From assembly GCA_024663395.1 (NCBI GenBank), contig JANFAH010000004.1, positions 2,542,001 to 2,606,000 on the forward strand: 64,000 nucleotides of DNA, given 5' to 3'. Positions 1 to 14,787 of the stretch are shown piece by piece (position 1 is the first letter of the stretch; each line of letters opens with the position of its first letter). The translations under genes were made by a program, and so were the position numbers. Origin of the DNA: Pisolithus tinctorius (taxonomy: Eukaryota; Basidiomycota; Agaricomycetes; Boletales; Pisolithaceae). The notes beneath the pieces were generated by a model that did no database searches, was not told where the DNA came from, and was given only the letters and a program-made list of their open reading frames with translations.

Positions 1-4230
<4,230 letters not shown>

Positions 4231-4309
4231 ACTCATTTTTTGTGCTTGTCTTGACTTGTATGCGTCCTCCGTGTGTTCTGCTTTCTTGCAATTACGTTAG
4301 CGTGTATTA

Positions 4310-4315
4310 AATAAA
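4310..4315 (+). terminator. AATAAA, possible polyadenylation element of the KDM5 gene
   Basis: An AATAAA hexamer lies 80 bases after the KDM5 stop codon in the T/A-rich gap between two convergent genes. Fungal polyadenylation signals are loose, so this is suggestive only. Nothing else stands out in 4231-4576. Confidence 0.3.
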
Positions 4316-4576
4316 TCTTCGGGATGACTGTTTGGCATATATAGGTCTAGTTTCGTTTTGGAACTGGAATGGCTATGCTACAATGCACCAACGAGTGCTG
4401 CAATTATGTATGTGTTGAAGGAGTATCGAATGAATATAACAGATACGACACCCACGTAGTGTGCCTGGTCTCGTGAATCACCTATTGTAATACTTCATAA
4501 AACGCCGAACGACAGGTGACATGTAGTCAAGTATGACCGTCCGAAAATAAATCATATGAAAGACAGGGGGGAAGCA

Positions 4577-7179
4577 TCACCGTCTCATAAATTTATACGT
4601 CGTATAACCGCCAATCACAGCGAATGCAGCGAGCGCCGCAACAATAGAACTGAACCATGCGTAACCCTCCTGTGCAGATCCCATGGGCAAAGAACAACTG
4701 ACAACGTAGAAATCACGTACCGTGATATCTTGCCCTGGTACATGGACGTTCATTCCCCACAGACCTGCCCGGCAATTTATATTATTCTTAGTTCACCGGA
4801 ATGCAAATCAAGTACCGACCCGTTACAAGGTTCATGGGTATAAGAATCGTACCCAAAGCAGTCAGCTTCGAAAGGACGTCATTGATCTGGTTATTTGCAT
4901 CGGTCATCTCGATAGAAATCTGAGCCAGGTAGTTCGAATGCGAGCGGGACAGAATTTTTTCGTAGTGGTTCAAGTTTTGAGTCATTGTAATAAGATGATC
5001 CTGTAGATCAATTAATATTTTTTCTGATCCCACTGGCAGGAAAAATGCCAAACTTGTATATCGGATAGGTACAATCCCTATGTCCATTTACCGTCAGCAT
5101 CGAACACCGTGAGAGGCAAACAACGAAAAAAGCTTACAATATCTGACGTTGGTGCCACTCTCCAGTTTTCATTACACCTCTTTGCGAGCCCCTTGACAAC
5201 GTCTGCCTTGCTACCCATAAGTCTCAGAAGGCCAAGACTTTTCTCCTGCATAGCCCGATCCGGCGCAACATGTCGCTCTGCTCCGTGTCCTTCAGGATAA
5301 GCACGAGTTCGTCGATTGAGTCAACCTCATACTCGATCGATTGAATAAGCGGTCCAAAGGCGTCGGTAATATCGTCAATCAGTGCATACGAAATCCAATC
5401 AGACGTGACATTTATGTAATCCTTCAGCTGTTTGATGCGCCGGCGGACGTTTTGCGGATGTGGAGTTGGCCGAAAATGGAACTGTGGGAAATAACGATGG
5501 TTGGCTGATAAGGCAACGTAGAATAATTTGCCGACTCACCGATAAGATGCCTTCTCGAAAGACCACGATATACATATTCAACGGTTCCAGGTATGTGGGA
5601 CCATAGGGATCCTGATCGAAGCTGCGAAAACAAACGAGGTAATAATTCCGGAATAGTTCAATTTTTTCTCGAGTTTCCTCCATTTGGATGTCTTCAGTGG
5701 TCAGGGGGTGGATGCCAAATACCTGCGGCGGGGCAGAAATAGCGCAACTCAGCAAGATACCTGATATCGTCTTGACATAGATTCGTACCTTGCTAAGAAC
5801 ATTCATCTCCTCATCGGTGGGGCTCAGAACATCGAGCCACCATGTGCTTGCTTCATAATCACCTCCGCTACTTCCGATCGGCTTTCCAGGGTCCCCTGGA
5901 GGTTTCTCGCTTCTGCGGTTAGAACCGCTGTTGCTTTGACGGCCTAATGGACCCCCTGAACCGCCCGGAATCGTCAAACGGTTGGACCATACGTTGGAAG
6001 AACCACGAGAATGGGGGCAAACATACCTTTAAAGGTGCTCCCCTCAGATGGTATAGATATTCCTGTAAATAAATCCTGGAAAGACTGTCCCTCAGCGGGT
6101 AGTTCCGATAGATTTCTAGCATGGATTGTAGCTGACAGAGAATTAGAGTAGAATGAGAATCTGTACGGTCTGTCATCAACAGGAGCCATGATCCCGCTGA
6201 CGGAATTGATGTTTTCAGGGGCGTATGGCTGACAGATTGTCGAGAGATTATCGGAGGACGGGACGGTGCTGAGTTGTCCCTCGGCCATGAGATGTGCTGG
6301 AAATCGGGAAACAGGCTCGTTCCGATGGTCGAAAGGGACCATTTCCCCCGTGTGACTCTGCGGTGGGAGCGAGGAATTGGACTACTCTGGCTCAGCTTGC
6401 GGTGACGACCGCCTACACGCAGGTTTGGGGGTGATTGTGCGTTAGAAGGCTCAATGCCAGTCTTTGATAGATCCGTTTGGGAAGATGGTTGCCCTGCATC
6501 ACCGACTTGACCTTCAGCTGGTTTGTTGTGTCTAAACGGAGGCGGCTCACTACCGAACGTTGTTGCCTTGATTAGCTTTTTCCTCTGAGGAAAAAACTCT
6601 CCAGAAGGTTAAAATCAAGACGGAGCGGAAAGAATTGGCGTGATAACTCGGTAGACCTGTCATCGATGTTGATGCATCCTCGTGGTGAGCTGGATTGTAA
6701 CGCCCCTCCGGTGTGTCTAGCAGGGCGTGGTTACGAGCTTGATCGAGGTTACTAAGCTCAGCGTCAGCTGGTCTCACTGCATGGAGTGGTTCTTCAGACA
6801 CCCCGCTGACATCCTGGTCGAGGGGGTGGATACCATCATCGTGAGCGATACCAAAAGCGTGTTGCTCCGAAGTGTTAAGGAGAAAGGAGGGTTCCATCTC
6901 CTCCCTTAGCGGAGGTTCGTAGTGAGAAGGAGAGACCATAGTCTCTCTGCGCGCACGAGAAAGTTGCAAGGCCATGTCTACATCCATGGCTCTTTGCCGT
7001 TCCCGAGAATCAGGGTCATTGTGGTCAAGGGAAAGGGGATAGACTGGTTGACGTGCGCGGGAGCTTGGTTCCACTGAGTCGGATTGGCTACCGCTGTCTC
7101 TTCTACGTCGTGCAATGGGACTGCCTCTGACAGAGATGGGGGAGCTCGAAAGCACGGGTATATCACGCGGCGAGGTCAT
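4577..7179 (-). CDS. CorA-family magnesium transporter (ALR1/MNR2 type)
   Basis: Divalent-cation channel that moves Mg2+ across the plasma or vacuolar membrane. The start is ATG 7177-7179 (MTSPRDIPV) and the stop is TGA 4577-4579. The N-terminal third is a long Ser/Arg/Pro-rich cytosolic extension, as in fungal ALR/MNR2 proteins. The CorA core follows: WWLDVLSPTDEEMNVLSK, then after an intron VFGIHPLTTEDI, then EKIELFRNYYLVCFRSFD. The helical stalk contains NLNHYEKILSRSHSNYLAQI. The first membrane helix (LTALGTILIPMNLVTGLWGMN) ends in the diagnostic GMN motif, with GMNVHVPGQD just beyond it. The second helix (WFSSIVAALAAFAVIGGY) is in the last exon near 4590-4660. Several short introns are present. 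I saw no frame break in the core. MNR2 (vacuolar) and ALR1 (plasma membrane) cannot be separated by eye. Confidence 0.87.
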
Positions 7180-7559
7180 CTACTGAAAATGCAACGGATC
7201 ATATAAAGATTGGTATGCCATTGATACGATGCCGTGGAAGAAGGCAAAAATTAACGGCACCTTGGGATACGCTTGGAGAAACCAGGTGTGCTGCTGGTTA
7301 CTGTTATTTTGTGCTGCCCTCGGAGGAGAATACTACGGAGACGCCGGACAGACGGTCGCATTCCATATGATGTACAACGTCATGTCACGTGCCCACCTGA
7401 CGAGTGCGGTTCTCACTTGGTGCTCACTCAACTGCCCCCCCAGCTGACTTACGGAATGATCCATTAATCCTCCTGCAATGTATGCTGGAGGACAAATAGA
7501 CAGGTGAGATTTTTTAAAGAATGAAAATCCATGGAGATAAATTCTGTGAGCAGGGGACA

Positions 7560-8573
7560 TATAACGACATGGACCAGGCCATTAATACCTTCCTCGGCTG
7601 CGTTGAAGTTTCTCAATGCTGGTACTTCATCTCCCATGCTCACAAACGTACTCGTTGAGCGGTTGTCAGGCCCATTAGTAAAAACGCAGTCCCCTATTTT
7701 CGCCACCCCCTTGTTCTTAAGGATCTAAACCAAGGCGAACGGGGAGAAACGACCGTTCTGGCCCTTGGACCACTCATCTTATCGGCCGAAATTTCCGCTT
7801 CCTCGCAGACAAATCATGTCGCCAACAAGGCGAATAATGACAAACGTTCTGGACTTGAAGTATCCGATTTTTGGGCGGTCGGTTTTGCGGTCCGCATACT
7901 TCATCGGCAATTGGAACGAGACGTATTAAGGCGGTCATCAGACTCAAGCATGGACGTATTCAAGTAATAACTGAGCTTTGGAGTCTTGACTAGCTCAGGA
8001 TATCTTCTCAGGAGTCAGCGTTGCTGACATGACAAAATAACGATCAGCTGCTCTCCGAGGATGACAGTACAATACCCGTGACTAAATTTCTTGATGCAGG
8101 TATACAGTCTTCCGCCATAATCCTATAGCTCCACAGTTGAGCGCGAAGTACAACTACAGACAAGGGACATTTCTTTCCAGTCAGGCCCAGCGGTGTCGTG
8201 TGACCTGTCATATCATCGTGTAGACCGGGTCTCGGGCCACACCCGTGCAAAATCCCAAAGCCGAACGGCAGGGACAAATCACGATGCGAGCCCCCCCGAA
8301 TCGCTAACCCTACAGTCTACTACTGGACATGTGTAAAGCACTGTTTTGGTGATCCCCAGGTCACGACGGTGCTCGCCTAATACTTTGACTTATTACTAAC
8401 TCAGGATCAGACCTCCACGACCATGCCCCGGCTCCCGTACTCGGAACCAGTTCGCGCAGGGTTCCGGAACAGGCTGCGAGTACCGGAGTTTCTTCATATC
8501 CAGGCTAAACGAATGGCTGACAACCGCATGGATCAAAGCATGGATATGGTTGCCCCTTACGCCAAGAGGTGAT
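7560..8573 (+). pseudogene. Unidentified coding-like remnant between MNR2-like and BST1-like genes
   Basis: The 1.75-kb gap 7180-8932 holds no recognised gene, but three open stretches on the + strand read like protein. 7560-7967 is open apart from a TGA at 7656-7658 and includes YNDMDQAINTFLGCVEVSQC and SDFWAVGFAVRILHRQLERD. 8121-8336 is in the same frame and is Ser/Thr rich. 8404-8572, in another frame, includes RLRVPEFLHIQAKRMADNRM. I do not recognise the family. It could be a decayed gene, a real gene with sequence errors, or chance. 7180-7560 should hold the promoter of the upstream-facing transporter gene. Confidence 0.25.
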
Positions 8574-8815
8574 ACGTATGCACATGTTCTGCAGTTTGTA
8601 CATACCATGATACATAAATAGAAAGTTGCTTGAACTTAGATCGGCGTCATCACTCCCTAAAAATCACGGTGTGTGCTGGTTGCTCCATACGCCAAGATGT
8701 GATACGTGTGCACATACTATGAACGATGATGATACCTTCACATATATAGAACACCTAGACAAGTTGCTTGTACTACTTAGAACGACGTCGTCACTCCTCT
8801 AAAAATCACATTGTG
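8548..8815. repeat. Imperfect direct repeat, two units of about 130 bases
   Basis: Unit 1 (8548-8674) and unit 2 (8678-8815) both start GGTTGC.CC..ACGCCAAGA and both contain GTGATACG.. TGCACAT, an AAGTTGCTTG core and a CTAAAAATCAC end near a GTG. They differ by substitutions and small indels. No reading frame runs through them. The repeat lies just downstream of the GPI inositol-deacylase gene. Confidence 0.7.
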
Positions 8816-8932
8816 CACTTCACATGCAAAAACTAATAATAAAACTACGAATGCGGAGCCCAAATTAGAGTCGAAAGCTGACGCTGAAGCACTGGACTTC
8901 GATCTTGGAAAGGATTAACAAAAATAATTCGA

Positions 8933-11900
8933 TTACGTAAGACACCACGATGATGCTACTACCACATCCCAAAATAACAAAAAGGCGATCTGAACGTTCG
9001 CAACGTCGTATACCAAAAACACCGATCTGCCACCGACCACGAATGATACAAGGCCAACGACGAGAAATCCCCATCTCGGAGAAATCCCCCTCCAATTCCT
9101 GCGTGTGCAATCAATGAACTGACTCCGGAGAAAATAAAAATAGCAAAAAAAAAGTGGTGACCGTAAAACACTCACCTCGTATCCAGTACATGACCTCGTC
9201 CGAGGTAATCCACTAGCCATAGAATCGGTAAGACCTTGAACACGTTATGATCGCCATTGAAAGGGGTAGTATACCCCGCAGTCAACAACGTCCGCACCCA
9301 CACGGCCAGAACCGGAGCGGTCAGAGGCAGTAGCCAGGTTAAGAATAGTAGAATGTGTGCGTTCTGGTATACTAGAGCATATGGGGGTGTCGGCTTTCCC
9401 CCGCCTGGCATCGTACCACGAGAGGTGTTTACGGTAGAAAAAGTTTCGGCGATTCCATCTTCTGTGGGTTCTCTAGACCCGCCGTCTTCGCGCTGTGGCC
9501 GAAGAGGTATCGCTTCGATAGGGGTATCCATCGTGGTTGGAGTCCGATTCCAAGGACGTTCGTCTTGGGGGTGCACTGCACAGTTTAACAACTGGATGAC
9601 CCAGCATCCCAGGAATGCCACTTGCCACGGCACAAACAAGAAAATGAAAAGGAGCACAAGCACCATGGAAAAGACAGTACTGCGTCTCAGACCTGAATCT
9701 TCAGGCCTTCTGCCGCAACCGCCCACAATCTCTCAGTCCACCAACGACACGCGGGACATACGGGGGGGCGCTTACCTAGGTACGACACGTATCGCTACGA
9801 ACCTTAGCGGCCACATCAAAAGCCGGAGCACCCACCAGCTCAAACACACCAATCCCGATGCGAGGCCCACAAGAAATACCGCCAGCAAACTGGCAAGTAG
9901 TCCCAACTCCCCACTCAGACCCAAATACCACTTATGACTCAGAGGAAGTAAAGCGATGAGCGCCGCAACACCCATGAGTTGGGGCATCACTCTCCTTACG
10001 AAGGTTTCCAATGATTCTGACACACTCTGCGGCTGAGCGGCAGAATGCTGCCACGCTTGGAAGAGCACAACTGAGACAATACCTACGCAAAAACTGAGAA
10101 GCGTCGTAGGGTATCGTGTCCCGAGCCTGCCTAGCGTTCCCCACCAGTCAAGAGTGAGGCTGAGACCGACGGGGTCCGCACAATCATAACCATATGAGTA
10201 AATCGTAAGATTGAGCCCGTGGTGCTCCGGATTAAACTCGAGCGACAGGACGTAGGGCGCAGTGGAGTGTGAATGGAGCCATACGGGTTTGTCGTATCTG
10301 AGGGGGTAATAGTGGACCTCGGAAGGTTGTGAGACGTGCATGAGCAGAGGAGGGAAAATTGCATCTTAATATACCGGAGGGTTAGAAAGTGTACAACGAT
10401 ACAGCAACGATAGAACGCTTACCTGCGCATGAGGAAGAATCCGTAAAGTCGGGAAGAAGTTTATACACGAGCAGAGCGTTGAGGGGCAGACGCGAGATAT
10501 GGACGTGAGTCCTCAGTCCTCCTTCCCCGCCTGCAGTCGTAAGTGGTACATGCACGGTACCGAGGATCAAATCTGTAAAAGGGGAAAGTTCGTCAAACTC
10601 ATTTGCGCGACACGGGTAGCCTCGGAGATCATGGATGGACAGTACCTGAGAGACTGACGGCGTCCCGCTTCACAATTTCCCTACGATCATATCCACCGAC
10701 GACCCATCTTCCTCCCTCTTGCTCACCCGCATTTATACTGACCCCTATCCATCCCTGCACGTCGGAAGAAATTTCACCCTCAAACAAAACAACACCCTCG
10801 CTCTCGTCAGACCCTTCGTTCGGTACCGGGAACGGTCTTCCTGGGAGCGGACTCGGGAGAAGCTTCAATACATTAGGCCGCAAGGGCGTGCACGTCGTCG
10901 GAACAGACAGCTCTGCGCCATCTGTCCTCCCCGATGGCGGAACACAGAGCTGAATGGAGACTTGCAAGTCCGGCGCATGATGCGGCGCGATGCCGGAGAT
11001 AGCTCCTCTGGAGACACACAATACGAACGTCCTTGGTCCTTCACCATCGGCAGGCACCAAGGGCAAAAGATACGTCCGTTTCCCATGCGGATTTTTCAGC
11101 ACGAGATGCATCCCCTGTGGGAGAATTTCATACGTTCCATGGCGTAACTCGACATTTTCCTCATCTACCACGGGCACGCCATCTCCCAACCACCGATCCA
11201 ATACGCTCCCTCGCTGGGTTGCCACTGCGTCGCGTGCAGAAACAGCACCACCCAGCTCGAGTGCCGCTCTAGCGACACGCCACCTCACCTGGTGGCACCA
11301 CACCATCTCAAGATGGCCGACGCCCGTCCAGGTGCCCTGCAATGCAGATGTGAACACTGTTCTCCTGTACAACTCACCCGATGGCTGGTCTGAGTCCGGG
11401 ATCACGCATGATTCCGACAAGACGAGCGTGTCCGTGGCGCCACCGCACAACGATAAAATGGGGGTCTCATCTTCCCGCAGAATTCGACTATTTCGCGCGT
11501 ATATTTCCTCGATACGAGAGTCGAACCGTACAGGCGGAAGCATGTGCGGAGTAGACATTGTTATAAGGGCGAATATGTCGGGAGAGGGGAGAAGTGCGGT
11601 ACCCACGATGCCGCCCATGGAATGACCCATGACGATGATCTGGGTATTCGGTGGGTATCGCGAGAGAATATATCTGATCGCTGCGGCGGTATAGGCGATC
11701 TGGGAATCGAGCGTAGGTCCGTGGAAGGCAGAAAAATCCTCATTGAAGTCAACTGTCGTTCGTTATACCAGTAGAAGACTGATGTATGTACATGGGACAC
11801 TTACCAGCATAAAAATCTACCGGTTTGATCCCCCGTCCGTTGAACTCGCTCGAAATGACGAATGGAGAGGAAAAGTATTGTCGTGCAGCAGAGGAAGCGA

Positions 11901-12262
11901 CGGAGCGTACTTGGTGCGATGAGCCTGCGCTTCCATGTATGAACAGAGCTGGTACCCCGACGGGCTAAACCGCCAGTGTAAGGTGACCACTGAACCGCCG
12001 ACGAAGCTGCGGAACAACTCACCTGGCTAGGCTCCCATCCTACTTCCCTGTATAACCAGAGGGTGTACCGGTTCGCAAGCGGTGTCCAGGACGTATTGAA
12101 TTCTGATTGGAGAAGGTAAGAGGGGGACATCCATGACATGCGACATCCTTGGGGGGACACTAGCCGTGATACATCGGACAGGGCGAGGTAGACGGCGTAG
12201 ACGGTCACCAGAGCCAGAATGCTCAGCATCGCCGACATGCTCATCGTCACCGTCTTTACCAT
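8933..12262 (-). CDS. BST1: GPI inositol-deacylase (BST1/PGAP1 family)
   Basis: ER membrane lipase that removes the acyl chain from the inositol of GPI anchors, which lets GPI proteins leave the ER. The start is ATG 12260-12262. The protein opens with a membrane segment (MSAMLSILALVTVYAVYLAL). After the first intron comes GVPALFIHGSAGSSHQVRS, then the lipase nucleophile motif VMGHSMGGIVG near 11620. STPHMLPPVRFD and TGVGHLEMVW follow, the latter carrying the probable catalytic His. The C-terminal half (about 8933-10340) is a run of hydrophobic helices, including LLASLLAVFLVGLASGLVCL and SMVLVLLFIFLFVPWQVAF, and ends with GLVSFVVGGRSVFLVYDVAN before TAA 8933-8935. At least five short introns are visible. 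Order and length fit the family. The stop falls within the last hydrophobic segment, and I preferred this end because its frame gives the family-like sequence. Confidence 0.85.
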
Positions 12263-12544
12263 CGTGGACCCTGCCAGCTTGAAATCTCATCATCCGTTCT
12301 CTGCCGTTGTGCTTAGAGATGCCCAAACTTTTCTCTTTCGTGACACGTCTGATATTGAATGTTCTTATTCACCCCCTATACCAAGACATGTATGGTTGAC
12401 CGTGCCGTACGGTATAATAGCAGAACATAGAGAAAAAAAAAGGCGGAATGCGAGAGGTAAGAGTGATGCTAGTAATATGGACGGTGGTAGGAGCTCTGTA
12501 TCCTAACTGATCGTGACGAGGAGGGTGACAAGACGAAACCGGGT

Positions 12545-13466
12545 TTAATCATCCGCAGCATTATCACCTTCATCTTTGGCGTCTGCCTTGTCTATAAGCC
12601 GGCTGAGCAGGACAAGAACATGTATATCAAATTTACGCACCAGTTTCCTGCATGTCCGAGGTCCAAAGGGTGAGGTTGTCACGCAACAGCTGCATGATCA
12701 GTGTCGAGTCCTTGTAGCTCTCTTCTGAAAGGGTGTCGAGCTCAGCAATAGCATCGTCGAATGCCTGCTTGGCAAGATGACAGGCCCGGTCGGGGCTGTT
12801 TAGGATCTCGTAGTAGAACACGGAGAAGTTGAGTGCGAGACCGAGACGGATAGGATGCGTTGGTGGGAGCTCGGTGACAGCGACATCGGAAGCCTCCTTG
12901 TAGGCAGCCAAGGACTTGTCAGCGCTTTCCTTCCGCTTGTCACCGGTGGCAAACTCGGCAAGGTAACGGTGGTAGTCGCCCATCCTAGGAAATGCCCTTT
13001 GTGAGCCTCGGGACACAGCCACGGCTGATAAGAGACGCTTACATCTTGTGGTAGAAGACCTTGGATTCGCCGGAAGCGGCCGAGGGGATGAGGTGTTTGT
13101 TGAGGACGTCGAGGATGTCCTCGCAAATCTTCTGCAGCTCACCCTCGATCTTCTCCCGGTACGTCTTGATCATTGCGACCTGAGTCTCGTTACCCTTTGC
13201 CTCCTCTTTCTGTTCGATCGAGGAGACGATCCGCCACGATGCGCGCCGTGCACCGATGACGTTCTTGTAGGCGACGCTGAGAAGGTTACGCTCCTCGACT
13301 GTGAGTTCTTGGTCTGAGGACGCGACCCGCTTCATGTTCTCCACCATTTCTGTTGTGCAGAATGAGTGTTGTTCGTGCACGTGACGCAAGCATACATACC
13401 CTCATAGCGCTCTGCCTGCTCGGCGAGCTTAGCAAGGTAGACGGAGTCCTCGCGCGATTCGGGCAT
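12545..13466 (-). CDS. 14-3-3 protein
   Basis: Phosphoserine/phosphothreonine-binding dimeric adaptor of signalling and the cell cycle, cytosolic and nuclear. The start is ATG 13464-13466 ([20 protein letters not shown]), directly after an AG that looks like the 3' end of a leader intron. Three coding introns join [34 protein letters not shown] and [18 protein letters not shown]. The last uses the acceptor CTTATAG, and the stop is TAA 12545-12547. The family signatures [20 protein letters not shown] and [19 protein letters not shown] are intact. The acidic tail is typical of the family. Length is about 255 residues, as expected, with no frame breaks. Confidence 0.96.
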
Positions 13467-14787
13467 CTGCGAGCGAACAAAGGTAAGCAAGGCGACGCGA
13501 GGGCGACGCGTCAATTGCACGTGAATGACTTACGATGATGTATGTGTTGAGATGATGAGCGAGTCTTTGAGAATCTGTAATCAGGTTAGCGTCGCTGTCG
13601 TCGACGACGAGCGGGGAACTCACTCACTGAGAGGGCAGAGGGGAGGGAGATGGTGATGGTTGTTGATTGAGGGAGATTCGGCAAGTAAATCGAAAATTAA
13701 ATAATTCAGAACTGGGCAGAGGGTTCGGGTATAGGGCTGGGCTTAGGGTATTTCCTTATCGGGTCATATGCCACACGTCACCCTCTCTCACACGCCCGTC
13801 ACGTGATTCCACTCTCCCCGCCTGTGGACAGCGACGGGGGATCTCGCTGGCGTGGTTCATCCGCTGTCGACACACAATAGTAGCCGTGTCTTACTTAGAA
13901 TAATGGGGGACTCACTTCTCATTTGTTTCATTATCATGGCCCACAGCGCTGTGTGGGAATGTCGGAGCTTTGCTAGCAAGCTGTACATCAAGCTGTGTCA
14001 AGTCAGCCCACTCTTACAGATATCTGCATTGTATCCTCCATTATAATGGCATCACGCACCAGCTTTGTCCGAGATATCCATAGTCACTGATCGGGCACTA
14101 GACTGTAGACTTCGGTTGACGGATGCGACATTCCGGTCCTCCTGTTTAGTACACTATGCTGTGCTTGTGGCTTGCACGCGTTTTATTTCCGGGAACGCAG
14201 TGCTTGAATATCACGATCTTACAGTCTCGGGTGGTGAACTCAATTCCCTCGATGGAAGTCTGCGGAAATAGAAGACTGTCAAGGCTCTAACGCGATATGC
14301 CATCATGTTTGGAGTTCAAGGCAAGAAGATATTATGACGTCTCCACGACTTTGCGTGAAAATCGGCACTTTATTACAGCACAAAAACGCGATAACAATCC
14401 CCCCTGTCATCCAGTAGTCGCTTGACCTGGCACTATCATGTACGTATATAGATCTATTAACAATATCTCACGATCGGTCCTCCCCCTGCGTGGTTATTAC
14501 ATAGTGGAATGTAAGATAACGATGAGTTGTACAGTACGGATGAATGCATGTCCAATAATAAAGTGCGCAAATATAATGATGCTTATCAGATAGGGTGAAT
14601 CGAGTGTCCCGATTAGGCATCGATCGGACCAATCTCCTTTGTTTCAATGTTTAGCGTATTATTTCCGTTTCCGGCACGGCCGGCCAGCTGTTGAGTCCCT
14701 GTCATAATAAAATCGCATACGCCATCCGAGTCCAGGCCATTTAACGCTGGCACAGCAACCTTCTCTTTGTTTCTCATCGCTGCTGCC
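13467..14787. other. Divergent spacer between the 14-3-3 gene and the next + strand gene
   Basis: About 1.3 kb. 13467-13640 looks like the spliced leader of the 14-3-3 gene, with a pyrimidine-rich tract ending in CGCAG immediately before the ATG. The rest is AT-rich in places. I recognise no gene, repeat or RNA here. Confidence 0.5.

Noticed and set aside
9257..9937. 226-codon + strand frame
   Set aside because: Lies opposite the membrane-helix exons of the GPI inositol-deacylase, and its composition is that of an antisense shadow.
10990..11625. 211-codon + strand frame
   Set aside because: Antisense to the GHSMGG lipase domain exon, which has a clear family match.
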